Source of the DNA: Actinospica durhamensis
GTDB taxonomy: Bacteria > Actinomycetota > Actinomycetes > Streptomycetales > Catenulisporaceae
Reading direction: 5' to 3'
DNA: 51,372 nucleotides
Assembly: GCF_018139695.1 (NCBI RefSeq)
Contig: NZ_JAGSOG010000029.1
Span: 1 to 51,372 of the forward strand
Translations under genes and position numbers: made by a program
Notes under the pieces: model-generated
What the model saw: the letters and a program-made list of their open reading frames with translations, nothing else
Told to the model about the DNA's origin: nothing
The model's database searches: none
Shown here: piece after piece, positions 9,299-17,918 of the stretch
Layout of the letters: each line of letters begins with the position of its first letter
Numbering within the stretch: position 1 is the first letter of the stretch

Positions 9299-10060
9299 CT
9301 AGGCGGTGATGACGGCGGTACCCGCCTGCTCGAGCGCCGCGACTTCCTCGGCGGCCGCGGAGGTGTCGGTGACGAGGGTGTGCACGAGACTTGACGGCCC
9401 GACGTAGGCGTGGGCGGTGCGGCCGAGTTTGCTGCCGTCGGCTGCGGCGATGACGCGGCGGGTGGAGGCGATGATCGCCTTCTTCACCGCCGCGTCGTCG
9501 AGGTCGTATGCGGTCACGCCCTCGGCGGCGCTCAGACCGCAGCAGCCGAGGATCGCGGTGTCGAAGCGCAGCGCCGCGAGGGAGGCGAGGGTCAGCGGTC
9601 CGGTCAGGGCGCCCTCACCGCTGCGGGGCCGTCCACCCGGCACCACGAGCGTGGTCGCGGGCGCGGCGTCGCTGAGCGTGTGAATGGCCTGCAGCGACAG
9701 CGGCATCACGGTGACCGCACGGCCGTGCAGCAGTCGGGCGACGTCCAGACACGTGGTGCCGCTGTCGAGCAGGACGGTCTCGCCGTCCGCGATGAGTCGG
9801 GCGACCTCGGCGGCGATCCGGCGCTTGGCGTCGAGCGCCTCGTGGGCGCGCAGGGCGAAGGGCGGCTCCTGGCCCCGCAGCAGCAGCGTGCGCGCGCCGC
9901 CGCGGAACCGCTCGAGGACGCCCTGCGCGGCGAGGGTGTCCAGATCGCGCCGGATGGTCATCTCCGAGGCGCCGGTCAGCCCGGCGAGGTCCGGGACCGT
10001 GGCACTGCCCGAGTCCTTCACGGCCTGGGCGATCAGGCGGTGCCGGTCTGCGTTGTTCAT
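9299..10060 (-). CDS. DeoR-family transcriptional regulator
   Basis: A 253-aa one-component regulator. An N-terminal DeoR helix-turn-helix occupies about residues 5-57 (TGASEMTIRRDLDTL, ending ERFRGGA). A DeoRC phosphosugar-sensing domain follows, with the diagnostic DSGTT at 99-103 and later AADGSKLGR. The start at 10060 (MNNADRHR) is chosen because family proteins begin just before the first HTH helix, and because a promoter placed seven bases upstream would make the mRNA leaderless. An in-frame ATG 63 bp upstream would add a non-conserved tail. It leads an operon with the efflux transporter and is divergent from a second MFS gene, so it probably controls both through the 88-bp shared region. 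Confidence 0.88.
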   Translation of the reverse strand: MNNADRHRLIAQAVKDSGSATVPDLAGLTGASEMTIRRDLDTLAAQGVLERFRGGARTLLLRGQEPPFALRAHEALDAKRRIAAEVARLIADGETVLLDSGTTCLDVARLLHGRAVTVMPLSLQAIHTLSDAAPATTLVVPGGRPRSGEGALTGPLTLASLAALRFDTAILGCCGLSAAEGVTAYDLDDAAVKKAIIASTRRVIAAADGSKLGRTAHAYVGPSSLVHTLVTDTSAAAEEVAALEQAGTAVITA

Positions 10061-10148
10061 ACCGCGATTGAACACCATCCAGAACGAACACACAAGCTGT
10101 TCGAACATCGGCTTTTCAAACACAAGACATGTTCGTTACGATGGTCGC
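10061..10148. promoter_or_regulatory. divergent promoters and TGTTCG-type operator for DeoR and MFS genes
   Basis: The hexamer TGTTCG (or its complement) occurs four times. AACGAACA (10083-10090) pairs with TGTTCGTT (10130-10137), and the perfect palindrome TGTTCGAACA lies between them (10098-10107). Rightward promoter: TTTCAA (10114-10119), 17 bp, TACGAT (10137-10142), with the ATG seven bases on (10149). Leftward promoter: TTGTGT, 17 bp, TTCAAT, with the ATG seven bases on. Both transcripts would be leaderless, and the operator overlaps both promoters. Confidence 0.6.
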
Positions 10149-11366
10149 ATGGAACGATCTCTCCGCGCCGCCCGGGTGGCGACCTTCGTCTACTTCGTCC
10201 TCGACGGCACCTTGATGGGCATGTGGCTGGTGCAGATCCCCACCGTCGAGAAACGGGTGGGCATCAGCCACGCGACGCTGGGCAGCCTGCTCGTGCTGCT
10301 CGGCCTCGGCGCGTTCCTCGGCATGCAGGTGGCCGGCCGGCTGGCCGACCGGCTCGGCACGCGCGTCGTGGTCCCGGCCGCCGGCGTGCTGTGCGGCGCG
10401 GCGCTGGTCCTGCCGGGCCTGGCCCGCGAGCCCTGGGCGCTGGCCGGCGCGCTGCTCGTGTTCGGCTTCGGCAACGGCTGTCTGGACGTGAGCATGAACG
10501 CCCACGCCGTGCACGTGGAGAAGGCCTACGACCGCCCGATCATGTCCGCGTTCCACGCCACCTTCTCGGTCGGCGGGGTCATCGCCGCGCTCGTCGGGGC
10601 GCGGGCGACGAGTGCGGGGATGAGTCCCGCCGCGACCCTCGGCGCCGCCGGAGCGGTCGGCGTCGTCATTGCCCTGATTCCGGCCCGCAGCCTGCTGACG
10701 ACCGGCCCGACCGCCTCGGCAGCCGAATCCGCGCCGATCGAATCCGCCGAACCGACGGCGAAGCGGCGCACCTCGGCCCGGCGCATCTGGATCCTCGCCG
10801 CCCTGGCCCTGATGTGCATGCTGTGTGAGGGCGTCGCCAACGACTGGAGCGCCCTGGAGGCGAAGAACATCCTCGGCGCCCCGGCCGCCACCGCCGCGTT
10901 CGCCTACGGCACCTACGCCGCGAGCATGACCATCGGCCGGCTGCTGGCCGACCGCGTCTCCCGGCGCTTCGGCTCGGCGGCCGTCCTGCGCTACGGCGCG
11001 GCCACCGGCGCCGTCGGCCTCACGGCCGTGGCCTTCTCGCCCTGGCTCGGGATGACCCTGGCGGGCTGGGCGGTGTTCGGCCTCGGCCTGTCCGGCTGCG
11101 TCCCGCAGCTGTTCAGCGCCGCCGGGCACGCCGATCCCGCCGCGGCCGGCGCCAACGTCTCCCGGGTCGCCGGTCTCGGCTACCTCGGGATGCTCGCGGG
11201 CCCGGCGCTGATCGGCTGGATGACCCGTCTGACCGGGCTCAACCACACCTTCCTGCTCCCGGCGCTGCTGCTGGTGGTCGCCGCCGTCACCGCCGGAATC
11301 CTGCGTCCCGGCGCCGAGCGCGCGTCAGAACCCGAATCCGAGCCCGCGCTGGCGCAGCGCCCCTGA
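10149..11366 (+). CDS. MFS transporter, fucose-permease/YbjJ-like
   Basis: A 405-aa 12-helix major facilitator. RLADRLGTRVV forms the loop-2 signature (about residues 60-70) and GNGCLDVSMNAHAV matches a motif typical of YbjJ/FucP-like MFS proteins. RLLADRVSRRFG repeats the signature in the second half. The central loop is Ala/Glu/Ser-rich. The ATG at 10149 is chosen because the -10 TACGAT lies seven bases upstream, predicting a leaderless message. It is transcribed divergently from the DeoR regulator and is probably its second target. The gene ends two bases before the 3' end of the convergent permease. Substrate unknown; a small sugar or inhibitor is plausible from context. Confidence 0.8.
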   Translation: MERSLRAARVATFVYFVLDGTLMGMWLVQIPTVEKRVGISHATLGSLLVLLGLGAFLGMQVAGRLADRLGTRVVVPAAGVLCGAALVLPGLAREPWALAGALLVFGFGNGCLDVSMNAHAVHVEKAYDRPIMSAFHATFSVGGVIAALVGARATSAGMSPAATLGAAGAVGVVIALIPARSLLTTGPTASAAESAPIESAEPTAKRRTSARRIWILAALALMCMLCEGVANDWSALEAKNILGAPAATAAFAYGTYAASMTIGRLLADRVSRRFGSAAVLRYGAATGAVGLTAVAFSPWLGMTLAGWAVFGLGLSGCVPQLFSAAGHADPAAAGANVSRVAGLGYLGMLAGPALIGWMTRLTGLNHTFLLPALLLVVAAVTAGILRPGAERASEPESEPALAQRP

Positions 11367-11368
11367 GC

Positions 11369-12648
11369 TCACCTCGTCGCGCGAATCGCGAGGACGACGG
11401 CGGCGATGGCGGCGGGCAGGAGCAGCCGCCAGCCGGCGAAGGGCACGGTGACGAGCAGCGGGACGATCGTGGCGGCGGCGAGGAGGCGAAGGCGGCCGGT
11501 GAAGAGCCGGGCGGCGGCCGCGACGCCGAGCAGGTAGGTGGCGAGGACGAGGGTGGAGGGGATGAACACGATCTGGTCGGTTCCCCACCCGAACACCGCC
11601 GCGCCGCACAGGCCGCCGGCACCGATCAGGCCGACGGCGAGGATCGCGCGGTACGGGACCTGCCGGGCCGTGCGCCGGGCGAGCAGGCGCGGGCCCCAGC
11701 CGTCGCGGGCGAGGGCGTAGCCGAGTCGGGACACGGAGGCGACGAACGCGTTCACCGTGCCCAGGCAGATCACGACGGCCGCGACCGCGACGGCATCGGC
11801 GACGGACACGCCGAGGCCGTGCTGGATGACGACGCCGAGGGAGATCCGGTCCAGCGCGGGGCTGCCGCGTAGGCACGGGTGCCGACGACGGCGAAGGCGA
11901 CCGCGAGATACAGGACACTGATGATCAGGATCGTGAGAAGCGTCGCCCTCGGCAGGGTGCGCCGCACGTCGCGGAACTCGGCCGACAGATGGGCGATCGC
12001 CTCCCACCCGGCGAAGGCGAAGAAGAGCACGACGACGGCCTGACCGGTCCCCGCCACGCCGTGGGGCGCGAACGGCGTGAGGTTCTCGGCCCGGACCTGC
12101 GGCAGCGCGACCACGACGACGCAGACGAGGATGGCCAGGACCCCGGCGGCGAGGCCGATCTGCACCCGGGCGCCGAGCCGCAGTCCGCCGAGGTTCGCCG
12201 CGACGGCCGCCGCGAGCACGACCAGGGCGATCGCGGGAGCCCAGCGCTGCCCGACGCCGAGCGCGGCCGCGACGTAGTACCCGGCGGTCAGCGGCACGAT
12301 GCTCTGCCCGACGGATCCGGCGATGAAGTACCACCAGCCCACCACTCCCCCGGCGGCGGGGCCGAAGGCCTTCGCGGCGAACGTGGCCACGCCGCCCGCA
12401 TCCGGGAAGCGGGAGGCCAGCACGGCGAAGGTGAACGCGAGCGGCACTCCCATCAGAGCGCTGAAGCCCCACGCGATCAAGGACGCGGGCCCGGCCGCCG
12501 ACGCGGCCTGCCCGGGCAACACGAGCACCCCCGCGCCGAGGATCGCGCACACGTACAACGCGACCCCCTGGGCCAGGCCGATCTGCTGACCCGCGGAAGC
12601 GGGAGCCTGATTCGATGTGTCGGTCGTGTTCGTCGCGTTCGTCGTCAC
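11369..12648 (-). pseudogene. APC-superfamily amino-acid permease, frameshifted
   Basis: The first 260 or so residues read as an APC permease. They include GVALYVCAILGAGVLVLPG (the unwound TM1 substrate site), ASRFPDAGGVATFAAKAFGP and FFAFAGWEAIAHLSAEFRD. After VVGTRAY the frame breaks at about 11866-11868, and the expected sequence (PALDRISLGVVIQHGLG, then CLGTVNAFVASVSRLGYA) continues one frame over to 11369. Adding one C to GCCGC (to make GCCGCC) rebuilds a normal protein of about 426 aa. The length of 1280 nt is one short of a multiple of three. The GTG at 12648 is the likely start. The family imports or exchanges amino acids or amines. The break may be a real mutation or a sequence error. 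It is divergent from the GlxA-type regulator. Confidence 0.75.
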
Positions 12649-12700
12649 CGTCTCATTCCAGCCCCTCGGGCCGCGCACCGCGAGTGACATGATGGCCGTC

Positions 12701-13663
12701 ATGCGCAAGAAAACCGACGCTCACCGGGTCGCCGTCGCCGTGATGCCCGGTACGCCGATCTTCGAGCTCGCAGTGCCCTGCGAAGTGTTCGGCATCGCCC
12801 GGCCGGAGCTCGCCGACCCCTGGTACGAGTTCCGGCTGTGCGCCCCGGAGCCGGGCACCACGGTCGCGGGCGGATTCACCGCCACCGCGTCGTTCGGGCT
12901 CGAGGAACTCGTCGAGGCCGACACCGTGATCGTGCCCGCGTGTACGAGCGTCCACGACACCCAGCCCGCCGACCTGGTCGACGCGGTCGCCCGGGCGTAC
13001 GCACGGGGCGCGCGCATCGCCTCGATCTGTTCCGGCGCGTTCGTCCTCGCCCAGGCCGGCCTGCTCGACGGGCGCCGCGCGACCACGCACTGGATGCACG
13101 CCGAGGAGCTGCGCCGACGCTTCCCGAAGGTGCTGGTCGACGAGACCGTCCTGAGCACCCACGACGACCGCGTTCACACCAGTGCGGGCACGGCCGCCGG
13201 GATCGACCTCTGTATCGACCTGGTCCGACGGGACCACGGCGCCACCGTCGCCAACGCCCTGGCCCGGCGGATGGTCACTCCCCCGCACCGTCAGGCCGAC
13301 CAGGCCCAGTACGTCTCCACGCCGCTGCCCACCTCGCGCGCGAGGCCGCTCGGGGAGATCACCGACTGGGCGATCGCCCACCTGGACGAACCGCTACGCC
13401 TGCGCGACCTCGCCACCCGCGCGCATCTGAGCGAACGTCAACTCACCCGCCGCTTCCTCGAGGCCTACGGCCGCACGCCCGGCGACTGGCTCACCCGCGA
13501 GCGCCTGCGCCGCGCCCAGGAGCTCCTCGAGCGCACCGACCTGACCATCGGCAGCATCGCCGGCCTGACCGGCTTCGCCACCGCGGCCGGCCTACGCGCC
13601 GCGTTCGCCAGACACCTCCATACCGCACCGAGCGGCTACCGCGCCGCATGGCGCTCCGGCTGA
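12701..13663 (+). CDS. GlxA/FtrA-type AraC-family regulator with DJ-1/PfpI domain
   Basis: A 320-aa regulator. Residues about 8-165 form a class-I glutamine-amidotransferase-like (DJ-1/PfpI) sensor, with the nucleophile-elbow region ASICSGAFVLAQAG (C110). Residues about 220-310 form a double AraC helix-turn-helix: LRDLATRAHLSERQLTRRF, then TIGSIAGLTGF. The ATG at 12701 (MRKKTDAHR) is preferred; ATGs at 12689 and 12692 are in frame. It is divergent from the amino-acid permease across only about 50 bp, so it probably regulates that transporter. Its 3' end overlaps the 3' end of the opposing epimerase by 28 bp. Ligand unknown; relatives respond to nitrogen-rich compounds such as betaine, carnitine or arginine. 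Confidence 0.85.
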   Translation: MRKKTDAHRVAVAVMPGTPIFELAVPCEVFGIARPELADPWYEFRLCAPEPGTTVAGGFTATASFGLEELVEADTVIVPACTSVHDTQPADLVDAVARAYARGARIASICSGAFVLAQAGLLDGRRATTHWMHAEELRRRFPKVLVDETVLSTHDDRVHTSAGTAAGIDLCIDLVRRDHGATVANALARRMVTPPHRQADQAQYVSTPLPTSRARPLGEITDWAIAHLDEPLRLRDLATRAHLSERQLTRRFLEAYGRTPGDWLTRERLRRAQELLERTDLTIGSIAGLTGFATAAGLRAAFARHLHTAPSGYRAAWRSG

Positions 13664-14670
13664 CCGGAGGCCGACCGGACCGGGCCGGCAAGGAGATCGG
13701 TGTACCAGGCCACGGTCGCGGCGAGCCCCTCCTCGAGCGTCCACCGCGGCGTCCACCCGAGCTGCTCGCGCGCCTTCGTGTTCGAGACCTGCTGATGCAG
13801 GATCTCCTCGTGCGGCGGCTCGATGACCTGCGGCACCAGATGTTCGGCCCCCATCAGGCGCTGGAGCTGCTCGACGATCCGCGTCGGCGAGTACGAGACG
13901 CCCATCGCGAAGTTGTACGCCTCGCCGCCCGCCACGCCGCGGTCGATACCGGCCGCCATGGCGAAGTACGACTCCACCGAGTCTTCGATGTACAGGAAGT
14001 CGCGGCTGAAGTCCTGGCCAGCCGGACGCTTGATCACGGGGCTCTGTCCGGACAGCAGACGCCTGACGGTGCCCGGTATCAGCCGGGAGAAGTTCCGGTC
14101 CCCCGGCCCGAAGGTGTTGCCGTATCGGCCGACGGCCACCGGCACGCCGTAACTCGCGTGGTACGCGCGGGCCAGCAGATCCGCGCACGACTTGGACACG
14201 TCGTAGGGGTTCAGCCCGTTCATGGCCATCGACTCGTCGTACGGCAGTCGGGCGTCACCGCCGTAGGCCTTGTCGCTGGACGCGACCAGGACCCGCTTGA
14301 CCGATCCGGCCGCACGGCGACAGGCCTCGAGTACGTGGTAGGTGCCGCGGATGTTGGCCTCGAACGCCCGCAGCGGGTCGGCGAACGCGGCGTCCTGCTG
14401 CGCGACGGCGGCGAGGTGGTAGACCGTCTCGAACCCGCCGAGCCGGACCGTCCGCTCGATCAGTGCGAAGTCCTCGAGCCGGCCCCTGCACACCTCGACC
14501 CGGTCGATCACGCCGGAGCGAATCAGTTCACTGTCCGGCTCCCAGTCGGCCAGCAGCACCGTGACCGGCACTCCCGCCGCCGCCAGGCGGGCCACCAGCC
14601 GGGAACCGACGAACCCTGACGCCCCCGTCACCAGGCTCCGCCCGCCGTCGAAGGCGAACTTCCCGTCCAT
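13636..14670 (-). CDS. NAD-dependent epimerase/dehydratase (extended SDR, nucleotide-sugar type)
   Basis: A 344-aa extended short-chain dehydrogenase. The Rossmann glycine motif GASGFVG is at 16-22, SSDKAYG at 131-137 supplies the Ser/Thr position, and Y156-DVS-K160 is the catalytic YxxxK. YHLAAVAQQ, YGNTFGPGD and the late SRDFLYIEDSV are typical of nucleotide-sugar dehydratases and epimerases such as CDP-glucose or GDP-mannose 4,6-dehydratases. The ATG at 14670 has GGAG eight bases upstream. The gene stands alone with no other sugar-nucleotide genes, so a housekeeping cell-surface or natural-product sugar role cannot be told apart. Its stop lies inside the 3' end of the opposing regulator. 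Confidence 0.82.
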   Translation of the reverse strand: MDGKFAFDGGRSLVTGASGFVGSRLVARLAAAGVPVTVLLADWEPDSELIRSGVIDRVEVCRGRLEDFALIERTVRLGGFETVYHLAAVAQQDAAFADPLRAFEANIRGTYHVLEACRRAAGSVKRVLVASSDKAYGGDARLPYDESMAMNGLNPYDVSKSCADLLARAYHASYGVPVAVGRYGNTFGPGDRNFSRLIPGTVRRLLSGQSPVIKRPAGQDFSRDFLYIEDSVESYFAMAAGIDRGVAGGEAYNFAMGVSYSPTRIVEQLQRLMGAEHLVPQVIEPPHEEILHQQVSNTKAREQLGWTPRWTLEEGLAATVAWYTDLLAGPVRSASGQPERHAAR

Positions 14671-14730
14671 AGCTACGTCTCCGTTCGATCCGACGCATCG
14701 TGCGCCGCCATCCTAGGGGGCGGCCCGGGC

Positions 14731-14755
14731 GGGTAGATCGCGTCGTACCGGGTAC
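14731..14755 (+). promoter_or_regulatory. SigB-type stress promoter candidate for the SpoIIE phosphatase
   Basis: GGGT (14731-14734), 15 bp, GGGTAC (14750-14755) matches the actinomycete SigB-group pattern GnnT-N14-16-GGGTAC/T. The ATG follows ten bases later, so the transcript would be nearly leaderless. Confidence 0.5.
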
Positions 14756-14764
14756 TGGGCGCGG

Positions 14765-16048
14765 ATGAACAGTCAGGCCGACGCCGTGCTCGAGCGCGCG
14801 CTCGCGCGGTTGTCGCTGGTGGCGGACCTGAGCGAAGCGCTGGCCGCCACCCTCGACGCCCGCGAGGGGGTCGAGCGCGTCTGCCGGCTGCTCGCGCAAC
14901 GCCTCGGCGACTGGTGCGCGGTCGACCTGGTGCGCGACGGCGGCGCAACGAGCGGCATCGAGCGGATCTGCGCCAGCGAGACCGGCGCACCCGACTCGCG
15001 GTGGCCGCTGCCCGCACAGGAGGCCTCCGGCCCGCTCGCGGAGGCGCTGCACGGCGGCGGGACGGTGCTCTTCGACGCCGACGACATCCGGAACCTGCCG
15101 CGGGCGAACGCCTGGGACGCCGCGTTCGCCGACGACCTGGCCCGACGCGACGCCACCAGCGCCATCGTCGCGCCGATCGACGCGCGGCGGCAGGTGCTGG
15201 GCGTGATCTGCCTGGCCAGGTCCGGCCGGAGCCGCCCGCTGGCGAACGCCGAGCGCGCCATCCTGCGCGGGCTCGCCCACCGGGTCGGCCTCGCGCTCGA
15301 GAACGCCCGGCTCTACGCCGACGCCGAGAACATCGCCGAGCGCATGCAGCGTTCCCTGCTGCCGGAGCTCCCCCACGTGCCGTCGCTGGCCATGGCCGTA
15401 CGCTACCTGCCCTCGAGCACCGCGGCGCAGGTCGGCGGTGACTGGTACGACGCGTTCCGCCTGCCGAACGGGCCGACCGCGCTGATCATCGGCGACGTCG
15501 TCGGGCACGACCTGCACGCGGCCGTCGCCATGAGCCAGGTGCGCAACATGCTGCGCGGCATCGCCTGTGACCGGCAGGAGCCGCCGGACTCGATCCTGCG
15601 GCGGCTCGACACCGCGGCCGACACGCTCAACCCGGACACGTACGCCAGCTGCGTGTACGCCGTGCTGCATGAAGATTCGGCGAGCCCCGGGGGTGGCGAC
15701 TGGGCGCTGGACTACACCTCGGCCGGCCACCCGCCGCCACTGCTGATCGAAGCCGACGGCCGAGCGCGGTTCCTCGAGGACGGCCACGGCCCGATGCTCG
15801 GTATCGACCCCGCCCTCCCCCGCTCCAGCGCCACCGAGCCGATCGCGTCCGGTGCGGCACTCCTGCTCTACAGCGACGGGCTGATCGAACGCCGCGGTGA
15901 GACGCTCGACCACGGCTTGGCCCGGCTGCGCCGACACGCGGCGGGCCTGTCCGAGGACTCCCCCGACGTGCTGTGCGACCACGTGCTCGATGCGCTCGAG
16001 CCGGACGCGGGTGACGACGTGGCGCTGCTGGCCGTGCGTCTGCGCTGA
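14765..16048 (+). CDS. GAF-domain PP2C/SpoIIE-type serine phosphatase
   Basis: A 427-aa cytoplasmic signalling protein. A GAF sensor domain (about residues 20-185) is joined by the linker AERMQRSLLPELP (191-203) to a SpoIIE/RsbU phosphatase domain. Metal and core motifs are intact: GGDWYD (224-229), GDVVGHD (243-249), YTSAGHPPP, LLYSDGLIE and the final DDVALLAVR. Proteins of this type dephosphorylate anti-sigma-factor antagonists (STAS proteins), which releases alternative sigma factors, after the GAF domain senses a small ligand or redox state. No STAS or anti-sigma kinase is adjacent. The upstream GGGTAC-type promoter suggests that the gene itself belongs to a general stress regulon. Confidence 0.9.
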   Translation: MNSQADAVLERALARLSLVADLSEALAATLDAREGVERVCRLLAQRLGDWCAVDLVRDGGATSGIERICASETGAPDSRWPLPAQEASGPLAEALHGGGTVLFDADDIRNLPRANAWDAAFADDLARRDATSAIVAPIDARRQVLGVICLARSGRSRPLANAERAILRGLAHRVGLALENARLYADAENIAERMQRSLLPELPHVPSLAMAVRYLPSSTAAQVGGDWYDAFRLPNGPTALIIGDVVGHDLHAAVAMSQVRNMLRGIACDRQEPPDSILRRLDTAADTLNPDTYASCVYAVLHEDSASPGGGDWALDYTSAGHPPPLLIEADGRARFLEDGHGPMLGIDPALPRSSATEPIASGAALLLYSDGLIERRGETLDHGLARLRRHAAGLSEDSPDVLCDHVLDALEPDAGDDVALLAVRLR

Positions 16049-16145
16049 CGCTCTGCTGTTGGTGATCGACGGTTTATGCGATGAATTCGCGGCAACTCGG
16101 AGCATCCGGCCCGCTGGGGCCGAGCGAGCGAAGGGATGCCGCGCG

Positions 16146-17171
16146 ATGGCCGCCGTCGTCTTTCCCGCCGTGCCGCTTCGGCCGCTGCGACGCGCCGCCG
16201 AGGCCGGGCAGGCGTTCGCCCTGGCGGAACTGCTGCGCTGGACCTGGCGGCCCACGGTCGACGTGCTCGGCGGACGCGTCGACGTCCGGCTGCTGCGCCT
16301 CGCGCTGGAGGCCGGGACCCGCCTCGTGCCGGGCGCACCGCTGCAACCGAGCCTGACCCGTCGGCCGGAACTGATCACCGGCGTCGACGGGAACGACGGC
16401 CTGTCGGCGGAGTGGACCATCCCGCGACAACCGGTGGAGGGCGCGGCGGTGCTGTATCTGCACGGCGGGGCGTTCGCCTTCGGATCCGCGCGGACGCATC
16501 GCACGCTCACCGGGGCGCTGGCGGCGGAGTCGGACCTGCGCGTGCTCGCCCCGAGCTATCGGCTCGCACCCGAACACCCGTCCCCGGCCGCGCTCGAAGA
16601 CGCCCAGGCCGCCTTCCGGTTCCTCGAAGCGACGGGCATCCCCGCGGACAGAATCGTCGTGGCCGGCGACTCGGCGGGCGCGTATCTGGCGACGCTGCTG
16701 GTCGCGCAACGGTGCGAGGCCGGGTTGCCCGCGCCCGCGGGAGTCGTGCTGTTCTCACCCTGGCTGGAACTGGGATGTGCCGCGCTGTCAGATGCCGACC
16801 ACCGCTGCCGCGACCCCTTCGTCAGTCCGAACGCGGCCAAGCGGCTCGGGCGACTGTACGCCGACGCGGCGGCGGGGCCTTTGGCAGAGCTCTGTCCCGG
16901 GCGTTCGGACGGCTCGCCCCCTGACTCCACTGCAGCGCGCGTCGCTCCGTACCTCATTCAGGTGGGCGGGCTCGAATCCCTCGCGCCCGGGGCCCGCGAA
17001 TTCAGCCGGAAGCTGACCAGCGCTGGATTCGACTGCACATTGGAGACCTGGCCGGGGCAGATCCACGTGTTCCAGGCCATGCACCCCTGGCTGCCGGCCG
17101 CCCGCAGAGCGATGCGCCGAGCCGGGCAGTTCGCCCGTGAGCGCGCTCTCGTGGCTGAAGGTCGTGACTGA
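16146..17171 (+). CDS. alpha/beta hydrolase, hormone-sensitive-lipase-like esterase
   Basis: A 341-aa carboxylesterase of the HSL/family IV type. The oxyanion motif HGGAF is at 106-110, YRLAPEHPSPAAL follows at about 138, and the nucleophile elbow GDSAG is at 174-178 (S176). H307 in GQIHVF is the likely catalytic His, and E277 in GGLESL lies where the family usually has Asp. It hydrolyses short-chain esters or lactones; the natural substrate is unknown. The ATG at 16146 follows AAGGGA with good spacing. It lies 97 bp downstream of the phosphatase gene on the same strand and may be read through. Its last codons and stop lie within a 13-bp tandem repeat. Confidence 0.85.
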   Translation: MAAVVFPAVPLRPLRRAAEAGQAFALAELLRWTWRPTVDVLGGRVDVRLLRLALEAGTRLVPGAPLQPSLTRRPELITGVDGNDGLSAEWTIPRQPVEGAAVLYLHGGAFAFGSARTHRTLTGALAAESDLRVLAPSYRLAPEHPSPAALEDAQAAFRFLEATGIPADRIVVAGDSAGAYLATLLVAQRCEAGLPAPAGVVLFSPWLELGCAALSDADHRCRDPFVSPNAAKRLGRLYADAAAGPLAELCPGRSDGSPPDSTAARVAPYLIQVGGLESLAPGAREFSRKLTSAGFDCTLETWPGQIHVFQAMHPWLPAARRAMRRAGQFARERALVAEGRD

Positions 17172-17215
17172 AGGTCGTGACTGGAGGTCGTGGCTGAAGC
17201 TCGTGGCTGGAGGTC
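17151..17215. repeat. five tandem copies of a 13-bp unit at the 3' end of the esterase
   Basis: Units of the form GTGRCTGRAGSTC start at 17151, 17164, 17177, 17190 and 17203, each with one or two changes. The array contains the stop codon of the esterase (17169-17171) and ends at the stop of the opposing hemerythrin gene, filling the convergent junction. Confidence 0.92.
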
Positions 17216-17723
17216 AGCCCGCTGCCTCGCCGTGCCCGTCGCCGCGCTCCTCGCCCAAGGCGTAGCGCAGCTGCCGACCGAGGTGGTCGACCTCCTCGCG
17301 TGGGCACGCGTCGCGTAGTGCCGGCAGGAGGACGGCGTCCTGTCGTTCGATGTGGCGCTGGGCGTCGAGGACGAATCGGCCGACGAGCACGGCGTGGTCG
17401 GCGTCGTACTCGTTCTGCTGCTCGACCTCGCCGTGCTGCTCCTGCGCGGCGGCGCGCTGCAGACTCTCCACGGCGTCGCGCAGGGCGTGGACCCGGCGTT
17501 CCTGGTCGACCGCCTCCTGCCCACCGCCCGGCAGATACCGGCGGAACGCGGGCAGCAGATAGCGTTCCTCGGCCTCGGCATGGCTCAGGAATCGGGCTGT
17601 CGCGTCGTGGACGAGCATGGTCCGCTCCGGCCCGGGGTCGAGCGCCGCGATCCGCTGCACCAGCCGTTCGATCCCGGCGTGTTCGCGGGTCAGTTCCGTG
17701 ACCGCGTCGGCTCTCTCGGGCAT
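17214..17723 (-). CDS. hemerythrin (HHE cation-binding) domain protein
   Basis: A 169-aa all-alpha protein of the HHE group. Candidate di-iron ligands are H15 (TREHAGIER), H48/E52 (FLSHAEAEERYLLP), H110 and H124/E126 (DAQRHIERQD). Such proteins bind oxygen, NO or iron and are linked to oxidative stress in actinomycetes. The ATG at 17723 is chosen over one 27 bp upstream because a perfect AAGGAGG lies five bases before it. The tail is Gly/Glu-rich. A SigB-type promoter (17807-17783) lies upstream, consistent with a stress role. It is divergent from the DUF3040 unit. Confidence 0.85.
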   Translation of the reverse strand: MPERADAVTELTREHAGIERLVQRIAALDPGPERTMLVHDATARFLSHAEAEERYLLPAFRRYLPGGGQEAVDQERRVHALRDAVESLQRAAAQEQHGEVEQQNEYDADHAVLVGRFVLDAQRHIERQDAVLLPALRDACPREEVDHLGRQLRYALGEERGDGHGEAAG

Positions 17724-17782
17724 GGTGGCCTCCTTCGTCGCCTGATTCACCGCGGCCGCCCGCCCCGGCCTGGGCAGTTCCG

Positions 17783-17807
17783 GTACCCGCGACTCCCGGC
17801 ATCATGC
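17783..17807 (-). promoter_or_regulatory. SigB-type stress promoter candidate for the hemerythrin gene
   Basis: On the minus strand GCAT (17807-17804), 15 bp, GGGTAC (17788-17783) fits GnnT-N14-16-GGGTAC. The leader would be about 50 nt. Confidence 0.5.
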
Positions 17808-17843
17808 ACGGCCGCTCGCCCGCACCAGCGCGTTCACCACAGC

Positions 17844-17865
17844 GTTTGAACATGGTTTGAACATG
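17844..17865. repeat. two perfect tandem copies of GTTTGAACATG
   Basis: An 11-bp direct repeat lies between the divergent hemerythrin and DUF3040 promoters. Eleven bp is one helical turn, so two protein monomers could bind on the same face. No matching regulator is identified. Confidence 0.6.
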
Positions 17866-17918
17866 CGGGGGCGCACGAAGCCGGTCGGCGCACCAGAAGT
17901 TTCACGAGGATGGAAATC

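Noticed and set aside
13636-14670. The nucleotide-sugar SDR as part of a natural-product or capsule cluster
   Set aside because: No glycosyltransferase, nucleotidyltransferase or biosynthetic gene is nearby, so no cluster can be claimed.
17844-17865. Possible LexA (SOS) box because of the GAAC motifs
   Set aside because: The actinobacterial box needs GAAC-N4-GTTC in inverted orientation; here the motif is a direct repeat, and neither neighbour is a typical SOS gene.
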